From the NCBI GenBank assembly GCA_022385755.1, contig MU278350.1:191965-255964 (forward strand): 64,000 bases of DNA, in the 5' to 3' direction. Below the pieces are notes generated by a model. The model saw only the letters and a list, made by a program, of their open reading frames with translations, made no database searches and was not told the origin of the DNA. The stretch is from Trametopsis cervina (taxonomy: Eukaryota > Basidiomycota > Agaricomycetes > Polyporales > Irpicaceae). Shown here in pieces: positions 12,515-23,721 of this stretch (positions within the stretch are counted from its first letter, which is position 1; every line of letters starts with the position of its first letter). The position numbers and the translations under genes were made by a program.

Positions 12515-13734
12515 ATGTCACGTATACGAGAGAATGGTACGGAGGCTGGTATGGAGTCGCAGTTGTATACCCGTGAAAGATCATGTGAAAAGGGGCGCAC
12601 GGAGGTATCCTAGCACCAGGTTGGATGCCATAGCATTGTCATTGCGTTTCAACGTCAACAAACCACCTGTACACATACTTTGCAGATGAGGAATCATGAA
12701 TGGGCGGACTTTATTGGGCATCATCAAAGGAGTGGAAACGCTGTTTTCTCGTGTCCATGGTCTTCTTCGCCGATTCGCATCTTCACAGTACAGCAAACGT
12801 GCAGTTGATGGGCGGCGAAGCCGTGATCCCCATAAATTCTTTGGTGCCGAATGCTCCGACCCTTATGATCAACAACAGCTGGGCAGTGTAGAAGAGGTCA
12901 CCGCAACATTCGCAAGTGACGGAGGAAGATGAACGGAATAACAAGCGAGCCGGAGCGAAGAGCATATTGGACACTCTGAGAACATCACGTTGATAGCATC
13001 CGGCTTCTCCAACAGATTCTGACGCTTCTTCGTAACGTAGGCCCAGGCTGACTGAGCGCCGTATGAAGGTGAGGTCGATAGAGGAGAACCAAACCAGGCC
13101 GAATGCTCACCTTGGCTCAAAGATACAGTTGTGGACGCCACGAAGCCGTCGGTAACTTGTTTTGGAATCCGACCTCAGACATGTGCGCAGTGATTGGACC
13201 CTTCGATTGTCACTCCTCTGGGCGACTGGACACCCAATCGAGCTCATTACAGACTTCGGAAGAAGAGCGCACCGAAATCTGGGCTTCTTGGGTCGTACGG
13301 TGGAAGGTAAAGACACTCACAAATCATACGTGACTGCCATGCAATACATGCATTCGGTCTCTGCGTCTCCTAGAAAGATTTGAATTACGTCTCCCTATTA
13401 ATGACCTACGCAGCTCCAACCTGTCTAGGATAGTTGAAGCAACGGCCCTTCGAGATACACTGTTCGTTCCAATAAACCTAATCGAATGCTGATAACGCAT
13501 CTCTCGGTCTACATTAGGGGACGCCAACAAGCGATGTCAGTGGAAGGCAAGAAAGCGGTATGATCATGCCTAAATGTATCAGCGCCATACATGAGCCAGA
13601 CCTTCATAGGGTATGTCAACACAGGGTATGCCAACAAGTCGATGTCCGTATACGCTGCCCTGGCCTCAGACTCTGATGAACCGGACATTGTACCGATCAA
13701 GAATCAATGGTCACGCGATCGCGGCCACAAAGGC
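12515..13734. other. intergenic with coding-like minus-strand stretches
   Basis: No firm gene. On the minus strand several stretches look exon-like: about 13690-13600, 13380-13320 and especially 13150-12783. The last can be read through a plausible 59-base intron (GTGAGC donor near 13109) to a stop at 12783. I could not link them into one frame from a start codon, so they may be remnants of a gene or an unmodelled gene of unknown type downstream of DBP6. Confidence 0.3.
12783..13200 (-). pseudogene. possible hypothetical gene fragment
   Basis: Two candidate exons on the reverse strand flank a good intron: donor GTGAGC near 13109 and acceptor CAG near 13050. The downstream part ends in a stretch containing a Cys-x-Cys-Cys group, a hydrophobic LLLIIRV segment and a stop at 12783. 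Upstream, the frame hits a stop and no start codon is evident. No family is recognised. It could equally be chance open sequence. Confidence 0.2.
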
Positions 13735-16264
13735 TTAGGGCCGGGCATAGACATGCTTCAGCTTTCCCAATGCCGCCTAAAAGTAAGGTCAGTGGCGCAC
13801 AAGGTATACGTCAATGGCTGCGTTACCTCATAGTAAGGGGCAAGAGGGGAAAGGTCCTTTTCGCTCACTCGGACTCGCTTCACTGCATCTAGATGTTGAG
13901 CATCTCTCATAAATTCCTTGAAATGGCGCGCCTGGTGGTAGAAAAAGAGGTTAGAAAATGTCGGTTGATGTTTCGCGAATAGGCTGTACCTCCTGCTCTT
14001 CTACCAATGTCCACGCGCTCCCCTCGCGGCCAGCTCGTGCAGTTCGTCCCACTCGGTGCACATACTTACGCATGTCAACAGGCGCGTCATAGCTGACGAC
14101 ATGAGACACATGAGTGATGTCTATGCCCCGAGAGATGAGATCCGAGCACACAAGGCTAGTGAATGTTTTAACAACCATCGTCCTAGCGTACGAGATCGAA
14201 GCACTCACACGTGAATTTCTTGGTTCTTGAACTTGTCCAAAACGGCTTTGCGATCGTTCGGACTTAGATCGCTGGAGTATGCTTGCAACACAACTGGTGA
14301 TTCTCCCTCCGGTGTATCGTGGGACGCAATTCGGCTGGATTGGAAGAAGTCGAAGAGTTGGACCAGACGAATCGTAGACTCGGCGGACTTCGTGAATACA
14401 ATGACGTTTCTCATATTCTGAACCTGAATAAGATGAAATAGGATCATCGGCTTCTGCGAGGTCTCGCAGACAATCATATGCTCCTATGATTACGCTCAGG
14501 TGGTGAACACGACTATGACGGTAATCCACTGACCTTGAGGCTGGCGGGCATGGTGTACTTCTCCATAACAACATCAACTATACTCTCCTCGTTGTCTGCG
14601 TGTGCCCTCGTGGAGCCTTGTACAATAAAGTACTTTGGCTCGCGAAGATTGAGAGCTACAATTTTGGAAGGATCGCGGGTGAGCGTTGCGGAGAACAGCA
14701 ACTTTTGGCAGGATGTTTCCTTCTTTCCGTCGAGGACAGTGTGAACATGGGGCGACCCTCGTAACAGATGAAGGAAGGAAGGTGAGAGAGCATCGGGCAC
14801 TGAGAAGTCACTAAGCTGCGAGGACGGAACCTGTACGTCTGCAGGACTCTTGGGTTGTGTAGCAGCCAGGACCTGCGCAAGCCAATCCTGGAATGATTGA
14901 GCCAGCAGCCTGTCAGCCTCATCAATCACCTACGATGAAGAACTCATGAACAAAATTACAAGCCAACTTAGATTCGAACGTACCAGAAAGCGGAGGTGCT
15001 GCAGCGAGAAGCCCGGGGATGAAGTCAAGTGGTCTATAAGGCGACCGGGGGTGCAGATTAAGATGTCCACCTTGCTCGATCCACCTTGCGCACTGATTTG
15101 GATATTTGGTAAGCAGCATATGGTGATGTAACATCCCGACAACGAACTTCACCGATTTGTCTGCAAGCAACTGAGCTTGTTCGTGCGCGAAAGAATGTTG
15201 ACCTGTTGCCGTTCCAATCTGGAAAGCAATTAGTTAGGAGCAGTGGCATCATCGGATCCGCGGCCTACCTTCAACCCCCGTCCTTTGGAAATCTCCTCAA
15301 ACGTCTCGCGTACCTGAGTTACCAGATCGCGCGTAGGAAGGACTATAAGCGCGCGTAAACGGGTGACCACACGGGTAGCTAGGATCTACATCTCAACTCG
15401 TTCATTAAATTACCGTAGGTGATAAGAATAGCGTAAATTGCATTACCTCAACGATAGGTACCACATAAGCAAGCGTTTTACCGCTTCCAGTCGGCGCGGA
15501 GACGCAAATGTCGCGAGGTGGCCCGAATGACAGGTACAGTGCTCTGTGGCTCTTGTCAGATAACAGAAACGGAATTACTGCAGTTTGAACTGCGAAACAA
15601 ATTGTCAGCGTATTCATGGATATAGAGGAAGAGTATTGTCTACCAGCGAATAGTTCTTGTATGCCAAGGTCCTGAAGTCGCTTGACCGTTTTATCCCCTA
15701 GCCCGACATCTGCCAGGGGAGCTGTCCGATGAGGCTCAACCAGCTCTGCTTCTATCAAAGCCCTGTCCTGGCCTTGTAGCGCCAGCGTAGACTTAGAAGG
15801 CGCGTCGGGCCTGGTTGGTAGAGGAAATAATGGTAGGGCTGAGGAGATGAACGGATGACTTGTTTCATTCTGGGGGCCGTCCATCTCAACGTCAGCACTA
15901 TCTGGAAGTTGAGCAGTATCTACATCTTCTTCGTCGACCTCCTCCAGTTTTCTTCGTTTCTTAGGTTTTCGCTGGCTCGCTGGTTCCTCCAGTACGCTTT
16001 CCACTTGAGGGGGAAGCGCCTCAGGCTCTGAGTGAGATTCGCCCTCACCCTCCTCGCCTAAGGGTGATTCAATGGTATTGGGGGACGGTGCATGATCAAC
16101 TTTTCGGAATTTACGCCTCTCTTTCTTGGCTTTAAGGTACCTTTTTTTCGCCTTCGTCTTCACCTACGGAACATTGGATCAGTTGAAGCAGACTGGAGCG
16201 GTACCCATACCTTAGGTGTGTCCGTGGATGCATTTATTTGTGTCAATGCATCAGGTTGTACCAT
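13735..16264 (-). CDS. DBP6: DEAD-box RNA helicase, DBP6/DDX51 type
   Basis: ATP-dependent RNA helicase expected to act in the nucleolus in early assembly of the 60S ribosomal subunit. The start exon (16264-16211) codes 18 residues beginning MVQPDALTQ and is followed by a Lys/Arg-rich segment and an acidic, Glu-rich N-terminal region. Helicase motifs appear in order: Q-motif region ([16 protein letters not shown]), motif I APTGSGKT, motif Ia PTRDL, TPGRL, motif II DEAD, motif III SAT, and in the second RecA domain [10 protein letters not shown]. An insertion between DEAD and SAT holds a long loop, a trait of the Dbp6/DDX51 branch. The last two exons end in KLKHVYARP and a stop at 13735. Splice sites join cleanly. 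The neighbours are not functionally linked except that several other RNA-related genes occur in the window. Confidence 0.9.
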
Positions 16265-19200
16265 CACTTGTGAACTTTAGTTAGTCACAAACCGCCGATG
16301 CAGCTCGAAAGATCGACGCAAATGAGAGTTGCAAACTCCGCTTATGCGAGCGCTTGACCCAGTTGAGCGCTTGCTGTGCCATGTCATCTACACGGGTGAT
16401 CATGTAGTAGTTTGACTGCGTGCAGTGTTTTGCAACATTGCCGCCACTCCTCGTGTTTACAAAGTGAGTAGTTAACGACTGCGTTATTTTGCGCCTGCAT
16501 CCCCGTCTCCGGGCTATCTACGTGAGCCATTCAATTGCATGCTCTTCCCCTCTTTCTAAGTTCTCCGTAGTGGCTCCCGTTCAAAGCGCGGTACATGTGT
16601 CCAGCATGTGTAGAATATCGTGATCCGAAATGATGATAGATAAGACACGAGTACGCAACTCCGGATCCTGGTTTTATTCCCGCGTTTTTCTGAAGTCGTT
16701 CCGATATCATGTCAGCCCATGCACTGGGTCAGGCCGTTGCCTCACCTCGTGTCAGTCTCGCAATGCAGTGGCTAGCAGATGCATTCAACGGAGTGTCATT
16801 TCGGTGAAACCACAGGACGGACTCATTGCTGTTCTAGATATCGGGTTTGCTATCAAGACTAGCCCAGCGCACCACTCGTAGGCAGTCAGGTCGGGTCATT
16901 GAGGCCTACCATCGCCGGCCTGCGGGTAGCCTGTGCGCGTATCTGGTGCACTCTCCGGCTCTCTCGTAACCCTACCCTCTTGACGGCGCGTACTTTCCGA
17001 CTCAGATTGCTTGACCAAATGCAATGGACCTACCGATGCCCAGCGAGAGCATCTGAGCAAGACGATGTTCCATGCTCTCCAGCGGTTAACCTTCAGGGGC
17101 CTTTGAGTCACGGCAACTGTGGTCTGTCTCTGCTGGAAACGATCATTCCAATGACACCCTGTTTGCCGACAAATTATACAGAGTTTGCCGCTAATACACA
17201 AATAGGTAGGGCCCCGCTTTGACGCCATTCCTAGCTGGGATGACTATCAAAAGCAGCAGTGATCTTGCGAGGTCTTACGTCGTGTGTGACTTGGGCTGGC
17301 TCCTATAACATAATGCACTCACGCCAACCATCTGCTATCAGGTACACATTACGACGATGTCCCCGCTTTAAAGCATACAACCCCGTTCACCTCGACCCTG
17401 AAACTGCTGGCCATCCGTCAACGGTATCGGGTGGAGATATTCAGGAGTGCCTAGCGACTACTGGACCATTCGATCTGCTCCTAATCTACTCCTTGGTCCG
17501 CACCCAGGTTATCCTGCGCCGAGCTCCGGTCAAATGAACGCACACATCGGATTCAGATTCGGCGATGAGATGGCTACATTCGTTCTTTGGGCATGACCGG
17601 GTATTATGTATCCTTTCTCCACACTGTCAATGGTCCCCGAGGACGTACTAACGCTGGAAAGACAATGCATTGAACTGCGGGTAATCGATGGTGGACCTCC
17701 TTTGCAGCCTATCTGGATTCTGAACGGATAGATCACTGCCTTTCTGGGATGAAACCCCGTGCAATTCACAGCAGGACATCCATTCACTCTCAGCACAGTT
17801 GCACTTCTCAAGGGGCACCCTTCGCGAATCGTCTGGTTTCACCACATTGCTGTGATCAGCCCGATAATGGACATCAGCTCGTGACGGCTTCCCTTTCGCT
17901 TCAATAATCTCCGAACTCTCGGGTCCCGTCTCCGGTGTAGACAAAGATCATGAGACGGTAAGCCTTCATGGGATGTATAAAACATTGCCAGTCCTCCAGA
18001 GGATTTGGTATTTCCCCCCTCCGATTCTCTCGGTAATCGAGCGCGCAGCTATTCATCTACATCTCCATAGTGCATTTTATCTCGAGAATGTGTCAGCAAG
18101 AATGGTGCGTGCTTAGGTTCGGTCTTATCACTACATGCCCCAACCGCGTGCCTATCTTAGCAAAGTGAATCGTCACAGAGGCTGTGGAGTATGTAGGGCC
18201 GCTTCGTGCATGTACTCTCACTGACGGCACCCATGAAAGCACAACGTCTTGCTATACTACAGTGGCGAGGTCTACGATTGCCGTTCAGAGACTTGTGCTT
18301 TGAGCAAGTCTCATATCCATAAGAACACGCAGAATTGTGGCTGCCCATCGGTGAAGTAGTTCGTCATGCCTTCCGCCCGGCATGGACCTGACACATGATC
18401 CATTCGCTAGAAATATACGGATTACATCAAGGTGGTCAATTTGTTACAAGAAGCTTGCGACGCCTGCAGGGAAGCCGCAATGGCAGCACACGTGGGCCGC
18501 AGACGTTAACCGGCGCACTTCCAGTACCTGTCTCGAGACTCTTCCGTTCTCCGTCCATCTACTGCTGTCGCATTACATCATCTTGCTATATCGCTGTGTT
18601 AGACCATACCTTGTACTACTATATATACCGTCTTGTCCCTGGATGTCATATATACTCTCCCCTGCTTCCCTTCATATCCAAAGATCAGGCACGAGTTCGG
18701 CACACCGATAGTGTTCACCCAACCATACACGGGTACGATAAGGTATCACCGCCAGCCTTCTAGTGGCAATCTTCGTGATTCTCCACACTGGACATTCTTC
18801 GAAGTCATTCGCGGTTCCTTTCGTCTAGTGTCGTTTTCCGATCTGCATCCGATAGAGCTTTCTTCGGTTTCTAGATATCGTTCCCTTGAACTTTCACACT
18901 TCGGGTAGACAGCAGGAGGCAGAGGAGCCAACTTAACGGTGGAAGGTTCTTGGAGAAGCCCCGAGTTCATTCTGTATCGGATGACCATCTTGAGCTCAAT
19001 GAACAAAGTGATACCTTCAATGATAGACTGCTTATACTCTATCTGCATGCGCACACCGCAGTTCTTTACGGGAGTAAGGTTGATGTGCAAGCACGCTGAG
19101 GGGGGGGGGGGGGGCTCTATTGACCGGCAAGAGTATATCTGTATACGCCCATGGCGCGCATGACAGGCAGATGGCCATACACTGCCATCGAGGACTTATT

Positions 19201-20153
19201 CAGTGCGGAGGGTTATCCGAAGGGACAGGTCATCGAACCTTGGTGACCGACTTCTCCTTGTGTCTCACACACTTTTTCACCCCTTTTCTGCATCTATTCA
19301 TATAGTCAGTATGTGTGGATGAACAATGGCGTCTTCCCTCACAGACTGCTGCAGGATTGGTTTTACTATCTAAGCCGCCGTGGGTTTTCGCAGTTGAATT
19401 AGAAGAGATCGTAGGCCAAGAAGAGGGCACACGCACTACATGTGGCGTCTGGCAAATAAAAGCCTCCACAGATACGAGACGCATATGCTCCATTGGATGC
19501 ACTGCGAACTCTACGGAATTATCAACTGAACATCCTCTCGGTCCTGTATGCTCATGTTTTCTGAGTGCATAAGAATCTGGATGAGCATAAGCGCGCTGAA
19601 TGGCATCCCGAAAGATTGTGTAGACAGATTGTGCACAGCTGACTTACTGTACTGCGACGGGGAACAGATAAGTGAACAGATAGTGCCAGTATATGCCGTC
19701 CGCTCCGTTCTTCCGGGAAGAACTCTCAAAATGCGGGCGCAAATGAGGTCCCCCTTGAGAACATGCAAGTGTCACAGTTTGACACCGGTGTGCGCACTAC
19801 TTCTATTATGCAACATTGAAGCATCAGTGGCTTAACGAGCTGCGGGAAAACATCAGTCGCTAGCTGGCCTGTCTGGGGAGATGAAATACTTCAGAAGGAT
19901 CTGGCATCCAAGGCAGAATAGTGGGACTAAAGGAAAGCGCACCTAGTAAGTTCATGGCGAGAAATTGAATATGCTCCGCATACACCGGATTTCAGAGACA
20001 TGGCGCATGGACGAGACTTAAGAGACGACGCAACTAGTAGTCTGGAGTCGAGAATAGGGGCTGGGATTTTGCACCCAAATAACGATCTAAAATCGCACAT
20101 ATGGGAACCAGACCTCCCTTCCGATTATTTGAGGTAGTATGCAGATAGTGGCC
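16265..20153. other. gene-poor 3.9-kb stretch
   Basis: No gene can be supported. Open frames of 60-115 codons occur on both strands but overlap one another and lack recognisable content. The best coding-like piece is on the minus strand at about 18750-19090; it contains KQSIIEGITLFIELKMVIRY, a moderately hydrophobic segment. Upstream of it on the same strand, at about 19740-19480, is an open stretch with a consensus donor (GTAAGT near 19650). A 15-base G run lies between them. These could be decayed exons of a membrane protein gene, but I could not assemble one. TATATATA-like sequences lie near 18620-18650. Confidence 0.4.
19100..19114 (+). repeat. homopolymer G tract
   Basis: Fifteen consecutive G residues. 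Such tracts are prone to length change and to sequencing or assembly error, so the local length is uncertain. It falls in the gene-poor stretch. Confidence 0.9.
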
Positions 20154-20459
20154 TTATATCCCCAGTTCATTTGCGAGTGTGGCAAGGCTCGATCGAGGCA
20201 AAATAGCCGTAAAATCCGTCAAATAATCATTGACATGATCCTGAGTGAATGCAATCCAGTTGAAGTCGCACTTGTCGACGGCTGCCAGTGTCAGTAGGTC
20301 GTGGTTCGGTTCGATGTTTGGCTGCGATAGGCGCCAAATATTACTTTGTGGCGTCGGCAGTTGGAGGCACGTGTCCAATGGTGACATGCCAGTGCGACTC
20401 TCCAGCCAAGTCCCCAGCTCAATCGCGCTCTGCCACACGCTCTCAATCCGCGTCGTCAT
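20154..20459 (-). CDS. small unknown protein, 101 aa, intronless
   Basis: I do not recognise this protein. It is one uninterrupted frame from an ATG at 20459 to a stop at 20154. The composition is that of a soluble helical protein: it begins MTTRIESVWQSAIELGTWLE, has a Pro-containing middle and ends with a hydrophobic-patterned helix (LATLANELGI). No signal peptide, membrane segment or cysteine cluster is seen. It is divergent from the FHA/G-patch gene, with only 76 bases between the two start codons, which would imply a shared promoter. An upstream exon is possible. A real gene is plausible from composition and position, but conservation has not been tested. Confidence 0.4.
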   Translation of the reverse strand: MTTRIESVWQSAIELGTWLESRTGMSPLDTCLQLPTPQSNIWRLSQPNIEPNHDLLTLAAVDKCDFNWIAFTQDHVNDYLTDFTAILPRSSLATLANELGI

Positions 20460-20535
20460 ATGTTGCGTGCAGTCTCATGCCTTTTGTCCCCAAACTTTGC
20501 CATAAGTATGCTTACTGGTTTGTGTCAGAGACAGA

Positions 20536-21813
20536 ATGTCAGCTCCAGTCACTGCGGATGAGCCGGAGGATGGCGAGATACAAGATTTATACCAAGGAGC
20601 AGCGTATCACCCGTCCCTAGAGTGGCCTGGAGAGGATGTGAATCAAGCCTCACCTCCGATTTCCAGGAGTGATAGTGGGCAGAACTTCTTGACTCCTCCA
20701 TACAGTGATTCCCAATACGAGACCGCTACGGCACTATCATCGACTCCCCCTCCGTCAATCCCGTCGCTAAGGCTCATTCGGCTTCCTAATGACGCCAGTA
20801 AACACATCTTGCCGAAGTCACAAATTCTCGCTATCCTTGATGGGTACACTGAAGTTGAAATTGGACGCGACATCGCTCCTCCAGGGAATGATAAGCCTCG
20901 GATCCGACTCAAAGAGATGGAGGTGTCGAAGCTGCACGCGACCATCTATTGGGATGCTGAGAGACATGACTGGGCGCTAGTGGACATGGGTTCGAAACAT
21001 GGGACATTTATACGAGTTTCAACGCACTCCGCATCGAACTCTAATGGTACAGCCAGCGATCCCAGGGGTCAACGGCTCTCCCCGGCTCGCGCATCAAGTA
21101 TCCCTCGTCGATTGAGCCATCTGGATCAGCTTTCGATAGGCAGCACTACGTTTGTCGCTCATATACATGACGGTATTCCATGTGAGGTCTGTACGTCCAG
21201 TGGAGGGAATGAGATCAGCCTCTTCAACGGGCGTTCGTCGACTAACACCGCCGCGACATCGAACAAGCGAAAGTGGGAGCCGGCTGAGCCTCCTTTACCA
21301 GCCCAACGCGACCCGAAGAAAGCCCTCAGTACGCTCAAACGCACCCTGCTGTCCTTGCATGACAAGCATGAGAGCGGGTCGAAGGGCGCATACGTAGATC
21401 GATCTGCGCGTCGCAGGGCTTTACACCCTGACTCGGCCTCCAAGACTCCGGGAGATAATCATGGACACCAAGACAGCAGCGCATACTTGACAACAGCGCC
21501 CCGTCTTCCAGCGCCTCCAAGACCACCCAGTCCTCCTGCACCTCTACCGATCTCCAACATTGGCCATCGCTTGCTAATGAAACAAGGATGGTCCCCCGGA
21601 ACCGCTCTCCGAACTCCTCCTATATCCACGAGCCATGACTCGACATCTTCTGTCGACCTGGTCAGTCCGCTAGAACCCAAGGTCAGACCCTCCCGTGCCG
21701 GCCTTGGGTCTTCAGAACCCGCCTCCTCCACATCGCCTATTCCTAGGACCCTCAGCACATCGTGGAAGGAAGAGGGTAAACAAAGGCGGTGGACCTCGAT
21801 GAATCCACCTTGA
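20536..21813 (+). CDS. FHA and G-patch domain protein
   Basis: A 425-residue intronless protein. The FHA domain (about residues 110-215) contains the GRD strand turn, SKLHATI and DMGSKHGTFI; these match the phosphothreonine-binding loops (Gly-Arg, Ser-x-x-His, and the Gly-Ser-x-x-Gly-Thr turn). After a Pro/Ser-rich region, the C-terminal third has a G-patch: IGHRLLMKQGWSPGTAL, and then AGLG about 40 residues later. FHA plus G-patch is the architecture of the AGGF1-like family. G-patch proteins usually bind RNA or activate DEAH helicases, so a role in RNA processing controlled by phosphorylation is likely but is inference. The start is the first ATG after the divergent promoter, and no introns are needed. 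Confidence 0.85.
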   Translation: MSAPVTADEPEDGEIQDLYQGAAYHPSLEWPGEDVNQASPPISRSDSGQNFLTPPYSDSQYETATALSSTPPPSIPSLRLIRLPNDASKHILPKSQILAILDGYTEVEIGRDIAPPGNDKPRIRLKEMEVSKLHATIYWDAERHDWALVDMGSKHGTFIRVSTHSASNSNGTASDPRGQRLSPARASSIPRRLSHLDQLSIGSTTFVAHIHDGIPCEVCTSSGGNEISLFNGRSSTNTAATSNKRKWEPAEPPLPAQRDPKKALSTLKRTLLSLHDKHESGSKGAYVDRSARRRALHPDSASKTPGDNHGHQDSSAYLTTAPRLPAPPRPPSPPAPLPISNIGHRLLMKQGWSPGTALRTPPISTSHDSTSSVDLVSPLEPKVRPSRAGLGSSEPASSTSPIPRTLSTSWKEEGKQRRWTSMNPP

Positions 21814-22087
21814 AGCTTTCGTACACTAGACTGTATGTATAATCCATCTTTTAGTGCTATAGGAAACTGCCAAGGCTATAAACAACGCGTTATCCTGCTG
21901 AAGTCATACCCAGCACTCGCTTGAGCGACTCAGAACTCTGCACTATAGCCGCCTAATTAGCCGCCACTCAATCGCTTCCTGACGATCGGGCAGGAAGGGA
22001 TCTCCGAAGTGCTGCTGCACACTCACGTCTTTCGCGCTGCATCTCCTTAACACTTAACACGGGGAACGACTTGCATTCGCTCTTGGT

Positions 22088-22900
22088 ATGTCTAGCTACG
22101 ACCAGAATTTGCTTGCCTCCGCTCCGTCTATATCTCGTAAACAGAAGCAGGTACGTTTTCATCTGTATCTTCATGTGGCGGACCGAAAACCGTGGAATAT
22201 GTGTAGGACAGCTACAACATTGCACTCCTGCAGTCAACAAACATCGATGTAACCCCAACTACCTTCGAGAACACTCCTCTGGCTGCAAATATAGGCTCTC
22301 CTCATGACGCCACATTACCCTCAAAGGAAGACTTTGCTTCATACTCGACCAAGCCCAGATTTCCGTGGTATCGGAGCAAGAAGTTGTTGATCGCTCTCAT
22401 CAGCATTATTGCACTGGCGGCGATCATTGGCGGAGCGGTAGGAGGAGTTGTAGGGCATCGTTCCAAGCCTAGCAGTGCGCTTGCAGGCTCGCCACCCACC
22501 ACCAGCGCCTCCGATTCGCGAACTCGAGTGTCAGTAGTTAAATCAACTCTCCCTACTACTCTGTCTCTAACTTCTTACTTACCTACATTTTAGTGCCACC
22601 GTAGACACCAGTCTACCGCCCTCCTATTCGTTTCCCCCTACCACGGGGCCTACTACATCTGTGGAGAGCAGCGACGCACAGCCTGGTGGGGCATCAGCAA
22701 CCGCAAAGGAATCTCAAAGCAACCTCAGTGGAATTCCTGGTGGTGATTCCCCGAGCGATAGCAATGGTGCATCCGAAACATCGGTCGTTCCTACCACAAT
22801 ATCGTCAACACTACTTCCGGTGCAAGGCCCAAACACTCAACGGCTCAGGCCGGGGCGGATCAGCGAGGAGCCTGCCATGTTTACGATAGCTTCGATGTAG
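22088..22900 (+). CDS. single-pass membrane protein, Ser/Thr-rich
   Basis: Three exons (22088-22150, 22207-22529, 22594-22900) give 230 residues. The N-terminal half is polar. A basic flank (KPRFPWYRSKK) precedes one strongly hydrophobic segment of about 23 residues made of Leu, Ile, Ala and Gly, ending in GGAVGGVVG. After it comes a long Ser/Thr/Pro/Gly-rich tail suited to O-glycosylation. There is no N-terminal signal peptide. By the positive-inside rule the N-terminus would be cytosolic and the tail external. Such proteins are common and poorly known in basidiomycetes; function is unknown. The last junction was chosen because it keeps the tail open. Confidence 0.6.
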
Positions 22901-23721
22901 TACTTCCTCCTCTCGCAGGTTCGGGACTTTATCCCTTTCATGACTGCTGCCAAATTAACTGCTTTCTCTCAATTCCTAGCGCAAGTTAGGAGCACGCCGC
23001 GTCTCTTCGACTTCGTTTCCTGACAGGTTTGTATTATCATGCTTCGGTATGGCAGCGGAACGCCATCAGACCAAGACCTGACCGGGAGCTGATGTTGAAC
23101 TGTGGGGGCCGCTTTAGCTTCACCGTATCATGTATCCATCCATTACACATCATTATATACGAGTTTGCGGGGAGTGGAGAAATGTATAGATGAGACAGAC
23201 ATATACAGTCGAAGTACGTCTAAGCTCGTGAGGCTTTCCATAAGCTACGTCTTCAACCTAGCTGGTCATGTTGGCTTATCACGCGGATGCACATATCTCG
23301 AAGGCCGCTGCGTGTGAGTGATGGCCAATACTGTGGTGTCAGCTGGGCGCTTGAGTAGCTGTCAGCCTCTTGATTGTCTGGACACCTTCCATACTGGGAC
23401 GCGACGCGACCGTGTTGTTTGTGCGTATTGATGACCTCACGTGGTGTCGCGAATCCAACCTGGTCAAGTTCGAGTTCAACCAAGTGTTCTTTCTTGCGGC
23501 TGCCATCCGTTCTCTTTGCCAGCCTCTTTCCCTGTAAAACATACATTCTCCCTCTGCGGCGTACCTGGGTCCTCTCTCCATCTTACCATCACCACCGAAA
23601 CCCCCGCGGCGACTTCCCCGTTTCGTTACAAGCCCGACGTTCAACACACAGCGGAACCATTCCTCTCGCGACGCAACCCGAACATCTCTCTTAAACGTCA
23701 GGTAGTATTGCTACGAACACA
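22901..23721. other. intergenic, promoter side of cyclin B
   Basis: No gene seen. From about 23450 the plus strand is C/T-rich, typical of the leader of a plus-strand fungal gene. Longer open frames on the minus strand in this part are the Arg/Gly/Glu-rich mirror of that composition. Confidence 0.6.
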
